Source of the DNA: Torreya grandis
Taxonomy: Eukaryota > Streptophyta > Pinopsida > Cupressales > Taxaceae
Reading direction: 5' to 3'
DNA length: 64,000 nucleotides
Assembly (NCBI GenBank): GCA_037957365.1
Contig: JARHVA010002425.1
Span: forward strand, 938,001-1,002,000
Of this stretch, positions 23,460 through 35,527 are shown piece by piece; the stretch's first letter is position 1; each line of letters opens with the position of its first letter. The translations under genes and the position numbers were made by a program. Under the pieces are notes generated by a model. It saw nothing but the letters and a program-made list of their open reading frames with translations, made no database searches and was not told the DNA's origin.

Positions 23460-25950
23460 GACCAGTATACCAAATGCATATAGTGGGGTAATGAGAACTA
23501 TAAAGGAATGTATAATAATGGGTAATATTTTTTTTATAGGTTTTTTAACCTATTCCATTAGTGATATTAATTTTTTAGGCCTAAAACTCAAATTTGACCT
23601 TTCTCAAGTCCAAAGAGAGCTAGGCATGTCAATTGAGGAGCAACTTTACATACTTGTACCATCTCTCAAAATTTTCATGGGGATATGAACCATTTGGTAT
23701 AGGTGATTATGTTATTAAATAAGTTTTTAAAATTATAATGAGGTCAGTTGGTGGTTTTTTCTTTATTAACAATCATTAAGACCTCAAATAGATCTTAAAC
23801 CCTTCTAAAACCTTGATTGTGACCAGTCAAGGGAAATGGGCCTCAAATGTATATCTAATGCCATAGTTTTGATCATAAAAATTATTTTATGTTGTTTATT
23901 AATCTAAGGAGGTTATATACATGTAATTTAATGCTAATGTCACTTGTATGGAATGTCACAAATGCCTTATTTTTTCATATTTTTGGTGTTTTTCAAGTGT
24001 TCTAAGAACGAGAGAACTTCCCAATAATTATATTATGTAATTTGAGATGTGTCATAAATATTAAAGTAAAAAAAAATCAAAATATATTATTTAAATTATA
24101 AAATAGTGCTCTTTTTCCAAGGCAGTCCCAAACAAGCTCAAAATAAGACTAGGTGGCAAGGTGATTTCTTGGTTTGCATACTTCCACAGGGTCTCAAGAC
24201 CTCAAAATTCACAAAAAGATTTTTGATATAATATTAAAGGTTAATCACACTCTTTTGGGTGATTTAACATGTGTGGGATATTTATAGATCATTTTTTTTA
24301 CTTTCTAATCCTAGGAGGGCTAATTAGGCCTAATTTGGGGGAGAGAATGAGATGGAAAGTAAACTTACACTCAGAATATGACCATGAAATTTTGTGTAGA
24401 TATTTAATATGATTAAAGGTACTCAAAAAAATTCTCAATTTTCCATATTCATCTCCATATTATTCCAGACAAGGAGATTTACCTGTAATGAGGGGTGCAA
24501 GGGTTTGAGAGAAAATTCAAGGTTTTGGTGCAAAACCAAGTCTTTTGGAGTGATTAATGGATTAAAACTGATTGATCCAGGTCTGGTATACTATTTAAAT
24601 TCCATATATGGAATAAAGTTTCATGATTTAAGACAAACTCAACTCTTCCCTTCTACACCATGATTAAGAATGGGCAAGTCAAGGGGTCAAAGCACTAAAT
24701 CAGCATATAAAGCTTCTAAAAAGCCTTGTAAATACTAATACATATTCTCTAAGAAAAAAATAAGGAAATAAAATGTCAAGGATTAGTTTTAAGGAGATGG
24801 AAAGGTTTGAATAAGTCTTAAGTCTCCAAAAAATCTTCTTTCTTTCCAACGCTTAGTTAAGGAGGACAAAGTCAAAACCAGCTCAATGAGTGTTCCAATA
24901 GCCCTTTCAAGGTGGAAGGACTTCATGTATTCATTTGAAAATAAATTTCATGGAGAATTAATGAGACCTGAATACTTACTTTCTAGGATAAAGACTCATT
25001 CTTCAACAAGGACATGTGATCAAGAATATATGGTTCCTTGGTAAGGATTTAGGTGTTGTTATTGGTCAAAATCCACCAATCAAGACTAATGACCTCTTCA
25101 AGACTCCTTCAACTCTTAAATACATGTATTACCTCAACTTATACACCATTTTCTAAAGGTGGATGAGATATATTTAATGAAATGCTATGTTGGGTTTGAA
25201 GAAGACTAAATGAATGTCATATTTCTTAGCTTTGGGGGTTGTCTTGTCTCTTTGTCTCTCTCTCATTCTCTCTATATGTAAGCCTATGTTTGGAATATGA
25301 GAAAATACTTAACCTGAGTTGTGGCAAGGCCATGCTCAGAAAAACACTTGTACTTATCTATTTTGAATGAATAATATTAAATTCATGCCTCTTCAAAGAT
25401 TATGTTTATTACATTTTCATGGTTTGTTGATGAATGATATTGATAATACCAAATTCCTTTAATTTTTTCCTTTCTTCATTACCTATTTGCAGGTTTTAGC
25501 ACATCCTTATAGGTTACATAGTGTGCTCTAATCATCTTGTATGTATGTCAAGTGTGAGATCTCTTTAGTGTCTTTGAGAGACCTATTGAATAGGTTGCCT
25601 TAGATCATCCATCAAGTTGAGCCTTTGTGTGAAACATTGATTTTTGGAGACTTTCATTTGAGAATTGTAATTAGGTTTATGTTCTTTTTCAACCTTACTA
25701 GTGCATACTACACAAGTGGAGGACACATTTTGGTATATCACCTTAGTTAGATAGGTTTTCCTTTCAGTTTATCTTCTTCTCTTTTCCATTACAAGCTGGT
25801 AGTGTAGAGTAGATATCCTAACTAATACATCAAGGGGAGCTAGTCATTAGAATCTAGATATTAAATCCATCTATTAGGCCACCCAAAACCTAGGATTGTC
25901 TCCCTATTACTTCAAACTATGAAATCCTAAAACTACCTTCACAAGGGTGC
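23460..25950. other. Unassigned non-coding stretch
   Basis: Frames at 23,491-23,688 (65 residues) and 24,409-24,663 (84 residues) have no recognisable motif and are probably chance. A CT-rich microsatellite-like run lies at about 25,238-25,270. Composition resembles the array to its left. Confidence 0.5.
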
Positions 25951-25998
25951 AAGTCTAGTAGTCAACACATAGTTTAGAAGACATGATTATAGAATGGT

Positions 25999-26300
25999 AT
26001 TTTAATACTATGTTTGATTTTGGAGTGCATGACATCATTTTTAAGGTGCTATAGAAAAATATTTTGATATTGTGTCTGATTTTCACATGCATGAAATTGT
26101 TGTTGAGGTGTCTGTGACATAATATTTTGATATTGTGCCTGATTTTGGAGTGCACAACATCATCATTGAGGTGCCTATAGAACAATATTTTGATACTGTG
26201 TCAAATTTTGGAGTGAATGACATCATCACTAAGACTGTTTAAAAATAATATTTTGATATTGTGTCTGATCTTGGAGTGCACAACATCATCATTGATGTGT
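25999..26300. repeat. 63-bp minisatellite, five copies
   Basis: The unit TATTTTGATATTGTGTCTGA... starts at 25,999, 26,060, 26,123, 26,186 and 26,249, so the period is 61-63 bp. The unit ends with CATCATCATTGAGGTGCC-like sequence. On the minus strand a 21-residue repeat (KIRHNIKI, HLNDD/HLNNN) is open across several units because 63 is a multiple of three. Nothing else suggests a protein. Confidence 0.85.
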
Positions 26301-26668
26301 ACCCATTTTCATTTATTCATTGTATAATGTTCACATTTGTTTCTTTAGTACTAATCTCTATTGTCTTTGGTGATGTGATGTAAAGCTGATTAAATATCAA
26401 AAACATTATTTTGGGACATATATTATATTGTAATAGAAAGACAAATAACTTTTTTTTTACTAAGAAATGATGTATTTATGTTGTTTGAATGAATTTAGAT
26501 AATGATGTGCTTCTATAATGATGACTACATGTTTTAATGTTATGTCTATAACTATCATGAGATACAATTTAATTATGTAATTATGAGTATATATTGTAAT
26601 GATAATTTTATTATATTGCCATTGTGCATCTCTATTTATAATACTCAATTCCACTAAAGAAGTGCCTA

Positions 26669-27260
26669 ATGTATTTATTTACTACAGTTGCAAAATGCCT
26701 TAATAGCTTGAATAGCCTAATATGGGTGGTGCCATTTCCTTATTCATCAATGTGTTACCCTTGCATTATTGATCGATGTATAGGTCCAAAAATATTTTGG
26801 ACATATATGAACTTCATATACATCCAACATTCAGACAACCCATCCTCTATGTATATGTTTTATGTATTTTTCAACAAAATTCTATTCTCTTCTCTAGCAA
26901 CAAATACATATAATTTATTCTGCCTTTGAAAAAGGACACAAAACAAAGATTCCACTTATTTATTTTGATGTTTTTTCTATTTTATTTCTAATATTTACAT
27001 TATGTGTATTACGTATTTAGGAAATGAAGCATTACTCTTGTATGTTAGAATAGATGGTGAAAAAGTGGGAACAAATTATGCATCTCCCACTGTAGAAGCC
27101 TAGTGAGGGTCCATTTGATTGCAACAATGTCAAGTGGAAAATTTTTATTGACATTAATGACAGAGAATTGTGGGTCACTTGGGTGGATGGTTATAGGATT
27201 GATGACTTTATGAAAGGGGAATCAAGAAGGGATTCATTCCTTAAAAAAAATTGAGTTTCA
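26669..27260 (+). pseudogene. MULE transposon fragment (copy A)
   Basis: At about 27,090-27,240 the plus strand reads KPSEGPFDCNNVKWKIF, then LWVTWVDGYRIDDFM and GESRRDSFL. This matches the N-terminal exon of the MULE at 38.3 kb (KPSEGPFD, LWVTWVDAKRVDDFIKG, SRRDLFP). The preceding 26,669-26,930 matches non-coding sequence at 37,420-37,600 and 37,740-37,930 (CTTGCATTATTGAT, ATACATCCAACATT, GACAACCCA). The catalytic part of the transposase is absent here, so this is a 5' fragment. Confidence 0.7.
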
Positions 27261-28130
27261 CATTATAATAACCCCACTAGGTTTGACTTAGAAAAATGTG
27301 ATAATTTTTTTTGAGTTTAATCAACATATTCTTTCATTATATTTCACCATGAGAATTTAATTAGTGATGCAGGTAGGACACACTAATTATCTTAATTATA
27401 AAATAAGCTTGTGACATTTTCCTGTCACTGATCACTATCATCAAATGAAACACAATTTAACTGAATATAAAAAGTAATTACATATTTTCAGCCATGATTG
27501 GTACAAACATGTAGCCACTGTTGTATGGTATAATAAGTAGTAATCAAAACTCATCAAAATAATGTCTCAATAATAATAAATATAATATAATGTAAAAGAT
27601 ACAAAATTTTATAGAGCATGATTTTATCGAACTCTAGTATCTATGGCAATCTCAAGTGATGTCTCTAAAGAAGTACTATTATGGCAAGGGAGAGAATTAT
27701 CAGAGTGCTTTTCCACACCAACCATGGACTATCAATCCCCTGCATAATCCCCCATCAGGGAATATCCCTCCCTTCATATATTAATAGATAGTGACAGTGT
27801 GAGAATCCAGAGAGACAAGCTAGTACTCATGTGTTGTATGATTTTTAAGAACATGTAGTGTCCATAAATAAATTTGTTCTAACATGATATCGCACAAACA
27901 TGTAAACTATACACATGAAATAACAATATCTAACTAACATTAATTTTGCTAAAATTTTGAAAAAGTTATTAATCTCTAAGATCAGTCAATTTAATACACA
28001 CCACTTGATCAGATTACCTTCATCTGGCATTCTTATGCTAGTAAGCTAGTGAAGTCTATCTGACTACTTACTCAATACCAGCAATGCAATATTTAGTTAG
28101 CATAAATATAACCAATAGATTCATACAGAT
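27261..28130. other. Unassigned AT-rich stretch
   Basis: No coding or repeated structure was recognised. Confidence 0.5.
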
Positions 28131-28133
28131 TAT

Positions 28134-28760
28134 TTCCTACCAATAAGCATAAAACATGCTAAATATAGGAATAATCAAAATGCATACATTTAATCCTTCA
28201 AATGTATGAATGAATCTCCATAATATTATTTATCACATAAATAATAAACAAACAAGTACATATTATACCAATTAAGTATAATATATATGAGACTGTATAT
28301 TCTATTTTATGTGAGAAAATATAGCACAATACTTTCTACCAGTAGTCATAAAATATGCTAAACATATAAATAACCAAAATGCATTCATTTAATCCATCAA
28401 ACGTATAAATGAATCTTCACAATATCATTTATAATAGACATAACAATTACAATTTGTACCACCCAAGTATAATATATATTTAGACTGCAATTTTCTACTT
28501 CTTATAAGTAGTTTTTAAATACAATACACTCTATGACACCCCATAATATCATAGTTCATTGTTCATGAGCACAACTACTCAATTACAAACAACTAGTTTT
28601 ATAATTTCAAGAATCAAATGTCTCATAATCCTAAATAATAAACAAGCAAGTATAGTTTATACCAATCAAGTATATCTTATGTTTAAATTGCATAATCTAA
28701 TTTTTATGAGTAGCTTTAAATACATAGTATATTCTATTACAATAAATATACCACAATCCA
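28134..28760. repeat. About 198-bp tandem repeat, three diverged copies
   Basis: The words TTCCTACCA..AGCATAAAACATGC (28,134) and TTTCTACCAGTAGTCATAAAATATGC (28,333) head two units. AATAATAAACAARCAAGTA recurs at 28,241 and 28,634, two periods apart. Units share TTTAATCC(T/A)TCAAA, (A/C)AAGTATA and a TTATAAGTAG/TTATGAGTAG end. The third copy is the most diverged. Confidence 0.7.
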
Positions 28761-29447
28761 TCAATTTCCATGGATTATGTCATATCACATTGTATGACGC
28801 TATTGATATATGTTATGTTCTTGTTTTCTTCTATATTAAAATATATTCTTGCAATATATATAGATATCAAATATGGAGGTGACTCAGAGTATAAATCAGG
28901 AATGTAACACTTCATGTTATGAAGTAATGGATAAACACCTAAATAACACATTTATCACACTAACTCAAAAGAAAAGACTATGTATGTAAACATATTTAGT
29001 ATTTTACTATTGTTACCTACCATCAATACCAAAGATTGACTTTACCAAAGGGAAACCCATTACCGTACGAGCATTTGGAACATCTACACTTCCAACTTCC
29101 ATTATTGGCTTGCAAACTCGTGACATGTCATACTTATCATAGATATATTCTTTTCCGGTACATGGTGTAGCATAATAGTGTAGCATTAACACAAAGAGGA
29201 GAACATAACATATAAATACCATGTTATAATAACTATAAATTAGCCACATTTAGGAGGGATATGAATTATCTCATGTCACTATGTCACCATGTTCTCTTAC
29301 AACATATACATAACAAAACATAACTATATACATCATTTAGTGGTATATATGCTAGGGAGAGTTATAAAGGAGGTATAATTAACATAGAGTATTTATTATA
29401 GACATGTGGTTATCTAATATGTTATATCACAAGATTAAGAAATGCCA

Positions 29448-29501
29448 ATTAAGTACATGTGCATGAGAGCTACAGTATACTCTCATGTACTTAATCCTAT
29501 G

Positions 29502-29557
<56 letters not shown>
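29448..29557. repeat. Hairpin followed by a TA microsatellite
   Basis: ATTAAGTACATG(TG)CATGAGAG at 29,448-29,469 is complementary to CTCTCATGTACTTAAT at 29,480-29,495, with a 10-base spacer. A TA run of about 27 units follows at 29,503-29,557. No gene is associated. Confidence 0.85.
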
Positions 29558-29560
<3 letters not shown>

Positions 29561-29669
29561 ATTATTTAGCCTTCTCTCTTTTTTCAGCTTGATATGCTAG
29601 TGGCCTAAATCAAGATTAAACAATTCACAAAGTGTATATTAACCTTAAATGCCATGGTTCAAATATGCA

Positions 29670-29890
29670 TCAAATAATATATTAATAGATCATTATTTTT
29701 CTATAAACTCAAGATGTTATATTATCTTGTAGAATAATAAATTAATAGATCATTTTTTTTATTAACTCAGACCGCTATATTATATGGTAAAATAAGAAAT
29801 TAATAGATCATTATTTTTATTAACTCGGGCCATTATATTACTAGTAAAATAATAAATTAATAGATCATTGTTTTTATTTTTTCTTCTTGC
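29670..29890. repeat. 57-60-bp tandem repeat, four copies
   Basis: ATTAATAGATCATT recurs at 29,681, 29,741, 29,799 and 29,856. Each is followed by a TATTAACTC-like word (TATAAACTC in the first unit), then a TTATATTA word and AATAATAAA. Confidence 0.85.
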
Positions 29891-30401
29891 ATTTTGGCCA
29901 AGTCCACTTTGCTCAAACCTATGCTAAGTGTGGAGACAATATCCAACTTGGAAGTGAGTCAATTTAGGCATGTAGGTGCTAATCTATGTTCATGCATGTA
30001 GGTGTTAATGTATTGACTTAGGCATCATTAATTCTTACTATTAATCATGCATATAGAGCTATATACTGCACTTAACATATACTTAGAAAATTCTCACTCT
30101 CATGACCATAATAGTGTTAAAATAATAGAATAATATTTGTATATAGTTCTAAATAGTTTTATAGCTCTAGAATAAATTGCATTATACATATTACATGTAC
30201 ATATGATTAAGGCTTGAATTAATAGTTAAATTGTAACTATAAATCTATCCTAATGATCATAATAACTTATTGATATATGTTCTAGTAATAGTTAATAAAT
30301 ACTTGGCTAATAGATAATGGGTATTATGTTAATATAAGGTGTTGTATTATGTTGCATTATATTATATAATGTATATCTTATTTAATGTATATATAATATA
30401 A

Positions 30402-30474
30402 ACACCTGATTAACTATTTTTGGCATCATGTATATATCACAATATATGATAGATGGGTAGACTTAATCAGGTGT
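30402..30474. repeat. Short inverted repeat, 12-bp arms
   Basis: ACACCTGATTAA (30,402-30,413) and TTAATCAGGTGT (30,463-30,474) are perfect inverse complements around a 49-base AT-rich centre. No flanking duplication was confirmed, so a miniature transposon is only a possibility. Confidence 0.6.
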
Positions 30475-31198
30475 ATTATATCGACAGTGTATTCCACATA
30501 TCCCAAACATGTACACATCTAAACTTTAGCACTGACGGTCAGACACCAGGTAAATACCTAATTAACTATTTTTCACCTATACTCATAGTTTCCTTGATAT
30601 GAATTTCTATGTATAACATCAATCTCTTTGATATCACTCTCCATGCTATGATATGCAGTGCTTAATATATATTGTATATCCGTTATGATTATTGACTATT
30701 TTGACCTCAAGTCAAAATAGGTCAACCCCTTATAGTTTAAAACTTGTATAGGGGTCTATGAGGGGCCTTATAAGATGTAATAAGATTTATCATGGCCCTA
30801 ACAATGCTATTCAATGTGTCATTAGATTTTTCATGGCCACCTTTTAGTCCTTTATGTCTTATGTCATTCTTAAGGTCAGTATTTGAGCCATTAATAAGGG
30901 TTATATAGTTTTTCTAAGTGAACAAGTGTATCATTATGAATTTTAACATCATATATGTCATAATCCTATCATAGGTGGTAGTATCTAACTGAAAATGTGT
31001 AGATTCTTAAATCAGATCAAGAAAATAATTAGAAAAGAAGAAGTTTTGGTAGTTGTACGACCTATGTAGATGTTTTGACATGTGTGTAAGGTTTTGAAAT
31101 GACTATTCATCTTGTCTGAGTTTGATTATATGATTTATCTATTTTGGAAGTCTAAAAAATGGCCTAAAACCATTTTCCTCCATCACTCTTCTTGGCAT

Positions 31199-33460
31199 GC
31201 AGGTCAACAGGTTTTCTCATGGTACGACCAATATGAGAGGAATTAGGTAAAATGCCTCTAAGGGATGATAATACACTTTGTCTAATTAATATTAATGGTA
31301 TGATTTCAACTATTAGTTTCTCATGCTTTATGAACCAATGTTAATTAGTTGACTACTCCTTTCTGCATGCTTATCCCCACACCCTACAGGTTTCCTCCTT
31401 GTTTGAGTTAATCCATATAAACCAGGTACTATACATGGTCCTTAGGAACATTAACATCCTAATAACATGATTATTCACATGGTTTGAATGTGTTGGATGA
31501 GAGATAAGACCATAAACACTCCATTCTACTAATGATAAACGCCATTGAGTCTATAGATAGTTTCATCAATTACAAGAGATCGTATCCCAATTTGACCTTA
31601 ATATAGATGGAAATACAAGTTAACATGTTGTGATTTGATCTTTCATTTCATAATGAGAAGTATATTCTTGTGAAGGGGTGGTATCAAGGTCATATAGTAA
31701 TCAAGAACATATTCATAAATCTTACATAGTCAGCTCTCTACATATATTCACCTACAGTCAAGTGAACAAGGTGTATGAAAGTTTTGAGAACATTCATGGA
31801 GATGTAATTAGGAATTTCAATAGGTTGAACACACTCTTAGAACATGATCAATCAATATGAGCTAATCAAATGACATATGATTGATTATGATAACTAGTTC
31901 TTCTATATACACAGTCTTTAGCCTAATTTGTACCTATAGGTGCCATATAGGAGACTAATCATGTTGGAATGAGGACATTGGAACTGGTTTAAAGTCCTTC
32001 AAGGTTAAAAGGATTAACTTAAATATTGGTAGAAGGTTTAGGATTAATTATAGGGCCATCCACTATGCATATTGTCCATATTCCACCTTCACTGCCCTAT
32101 GTCCTACATATGCACCTACAGGTGGCTCATATAGAGTAGTGAGCAGTTGAAAATGAGGTTGTTTGAAGCTTGCGTAAATATTTCTTAAGGTATTGAAGCA
32201 TTGAGAAGGTTATAACAACCATAAAAGAGTCACAATGTAACAAGCAGACTTGAATCTATGACTCTTAAATTAAGAAGGTGATTTTAAGGTTTCCTTACCT
32301 TAAACTTTCCAAAATAGAGACTTGGCCTTTCTTTTGATCCTTTCATGATGTAGCATATTGAGATATAGACCGGTTTAATGGTTTCATTATGTAGTGAAGA
32401 CATAGGGGTAGTAAGATAACATGATAGAATAAGTGTTATGTTCCAATAGGTGGTGTAAAGGAGGCCTCCATTGTAGACATTATTTCACTATAGGTTCTCA
32501 GTGTTCTCTATAGCATGTTGAATTTCAAATGACCTTATAGTCTAGGGTGGCACGATAAGATGCATATCTCCATGGTAAGTGAACTTATTGAGGTGATAAG
32601 GATACTAGTGGTTCAAGGAGTATTGATAAAGGTGTGAAATATAGGGTCTAAAAGTTGAAATGCAACCTACAAGACCTCTTTTGCTCTTAGAACAAACATC
32701 TATAGTTATAATGTAGGGTGATAATGAAAGTTTAACATAATAGTCTAGATGTTGACCTAGCATATACATGATGTGAACAGGTCTTAATGATTATTAAGTA
32801 GCCTTTATGACTTCAAGGGGAGCATATAAACATGACATGAGGTCTAAATCTAAGTGACACCCTACATGCATCCCCTTTTATAAGTGGAAACACAATCATA
32901 TAGCTTGTCAACTAGGCATGTCCAAGTGGAAAGTATACATTGAATAATTTGGAAAAGGATAGGATGATGAACATGTTTTTAATGATTTCATTATGATGAT
33001 GTCATCCTCATGATATGTTTAGGATAGGGAAATAAGGTAAAACTGAGCTCAAGCCTTAACCTACAGTCAACACATAAACCCCACACATAGTGAATACTAC
33101 ATAGTTTACCTTAAGGGTTTTTGAAGAATTAGATGGGATATTGATGTGATATAGTCATGAAAATTGGTATATAACATCCCCATAACCTATTCAAGACTCT
33201 CATGACCTCAAGATGATTGGGACAATAGGGGAAGTGCTCTCTCTTTTATATCAGACAAAGGGCACTCCTAGAGAGATACACCTTACAGACTTAGTATGAA
33301 AATGATAAGGGGAGGTGTCAAGGAGGATTATAAAATTGCAAGGATAGGTAGAATAGTTTTTTTGAACATGTAAAATCATGTAAAAGACCTCATAGTCATG
33401 ACCAACCACTCAGAGGTGGTTGTGAATAGCCAAGCACATACTAAGCCTACAAGACGGGGG
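31199..33460 (+). repeat. Diverged tandem array, period about 182 bp (block B)
   Basis: The same core as in block A appears at about 31,380 (CACCCTACAGG), 31,749 (CACCTACAG), 31,931 (TACCTATAGG), 32,113 (CACCTACAGG), 32,663 (CAACCTACAAG), 32,858, 33,057, 33,263 and 33,443. Gaps are close to one, two or three times 182 bp in the first half and looser later. AACCCCACACATAGT at about 33,076 repeats a word found before the core at 22,495. No coding capacity. Confidence 0.55.
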
Positions 33461-34826
33461 GTCTAATACCACTTATAGGGTCATATGATCATTTTAAATC
33501 TTTGGATTACCTTCATGGGGAGTTATAAGGAAAGTTAAACCTTTATTTTATAGATAATCCTCACAAAGAGGTCATTTTTTGGCTTAAGAATAACTCAGGG
33601 TGCATAGAATGTAGGGAAGAGCTCAAGAAGTCATCTTAGGAGGTTCATATCTATAAGGAAATTTATAATGGATACATGAGGAGTTTAGATATGTTTAATA
33701 GGGACCTAAACAAGGTTATAGTGTAATTTTTCTAAGTATTAAATGTCATAATTTTATGAACAAATGCTAAGGATCAAAACCACTTAAAACCCTCAAAAAC
33801 CCTTCTTAATGACCCAATGGGAAATAAAAAGAATAAAATGAGTATAAATTATTTTTAATGACTTATAAAATGATTGTGACTTGAATATAACTTCACCAGG
33901 ATCCTTTCCAACATATTAGATCATACCCTATCTGTACGAACAGGGTACAAAATTGGTTTTCTTGACAAATTTTTATGTTTTGCAAGTTCAAGGGAGAGTT
34001 GAAAGATGATAATCACTTTGGGATAAAAATTGGTACCTAATCTAACCCCTCATTCTGATTTATTTCTTCATTCAATCACATAGGTACCTCTGCAAGCACC
34101 TTCACTTCAGGCAGTCCAAACTAGCATAGTGAATAGAAGGTGATCACAAAGTGAGAAGGTGATAAATCTAATTGGAAGGCATTTTAAGGTCCACCTAATG
34201 GATTTAAGCATATTATTACTCTTTTAAGGTGTCATACCACCCCTTGTATGTATTGGATTTAATAACTAATGGGCATTTTGGTGATAAGTGGGAGGAATGA
34301 GTGAAAGAAGGATGACAGTGACTGTAGGCAGTGAGAACACTTATCCAAAGGAATATTAGTGATTAGGAACACATCCAATTCATGTTGTAATTTTTCATAA
34401 AAACCCCTTCATATTTCACATGTGGTAATTGTTCCTAGTCTACCTTAGAGCACTCAAGAGAAACCAATGATGAAGGCAATTTCCAAACAGGCAGTTAAAG
34501 GGTTCTACACTAAATTTGGTGAGTTTTCATGCTTGGAGGGACATTTGTCCAAAGAGACCTTGTATGGTCTATTTTATACTCCATTCTCTTGAAAATTTAA
34601 CTCTCTCTTTCAGCTTGAAACTTTTTATTGTAACTCTTAAACTCCACTTCTCTCTCTCCTCTCTAACATTCTATAAGTACTAGCTATTTTGCCTCTTTTA
34701 CGCTAATTCCACACCATGTATGGTGAATCCCTACTGGTTTGATGTTGTACTTTGCTTTTGAATAATACATGAAATCTGGTTTTGAGTTCATAAACATATT
34801 ATCTAAGTGTGTAAAGTGATGTATGG
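33461..34826. other. Unassigned non-coding stretch
   Basis: No domain or repeat was recognised. CT-rich runs near 34,590-34,670 resemble retrotransposon leader sequence, which fits the LTR remnant nearby, but I cannot place it. Confidence 0.4.
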
Positions 34827-34990
34827 TGAGGTCTAGTGATAAACAACTATCCTTGTCTTCTCTTTGTCCTTTCATGTTTGGTGCAAGAAGTTCTCATTCC
34901 AACAAGTCATATGGAGTTTAGTTAGTGTGTTTGGATATCTTCAAGTGTGAAAGTGTCCTTAAAGTCTGAAATCTAACCTTGGTCTACTTA
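34827..34990. repeat. 164-bp direct repeat, left copy
   Basis: It is identical to 35,364-35,527 except for one base (CCAACAAG versus CTAACAAG). The offset is exactly 537 bp. The near identity is striking in an otherwise decayed region and implies a recent duplication. Confidence 0.95.
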
Positions 34991-34999
34991 AGTTTACTA

Positions 35000-35363
35000 A
35001 ATATTAAGGTATAACCCACTTTTATTCCTAAGACTTTATTTTCACATTGTTCCATCCTTTGATTATGACCTTTATTCACCATGACCTATAGATCCTTGAC
35101 TATTGCCTCTAGATCTTTTGCTTGTGTCTTCACATCATCTGTGCTTGCATTGGCATTTGATAATCCACATACTAGTTTGTTTTGAAGATAAACCCTAGTC
35201 TCTTTTTCAACCATTGTACCTTTGATCACCTTCAAGTGGTTAAACTTTATATGTAAGACCTACTATGATACCAGTTATTAGAGGTAAAATTATTGAGAGG
35301 AGGGTGAACTAATGAGATCAAATAATCCAAATTCAATTCTGATCTTTACAAACACTTAACCAA
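35000..35363 (-). mobile_element. Remnant of a copia-type LTR end, primer site and leader
   Basis: On the minus strand ATTAGTTCACCCTCCTCTC (a common copia LTR-end sequence) leads to TGGTATCATAGT at 35,262-35,273, a degenerate initiator tRNA-Met primer site. After about 50 bases an ATG at 35,214 opens a short frame of about 45 codons (MVEKETRVYLQNKL...). It is a small piece of an LTR retrotransposon running leftward, trapped between the two 164-bp repeats. Confidence 0.6.
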
Positions 35364-35527
35364 TGAGGTCTAGTGATAAACAACTATCCTTGTCTTCTCT
35401 TTGTCCTTTCATGTTTGGTGCAAGAAGTTCTCATTCTAACAAGTCATATGGAGTTTAGTTAGTGTGTTTGGATATCTTCAAGTGTGAAAGTGTCCTTAAA
35501 GTCTGAAATCTAACCTTGGTCTACTTA
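35364..35527. repeat. 164-bp direct repeat, right copy
   Basis: This is the second copy of 34,827-34,990. In minus orientation it lies upstream of the LTR-end sequence, so it may be LTR sequence that was duplicated during a rearrangement. Confidence 0.95.

Noticed and set aside
34827..35527. A terminal-repeat retrotransposon in miniature (TRIM) with 164-bp LTRs
   Set aside because: The repeats lack TG...CA ends, no primer site or polypurine tract abuts them, and no target duplication flanks them.
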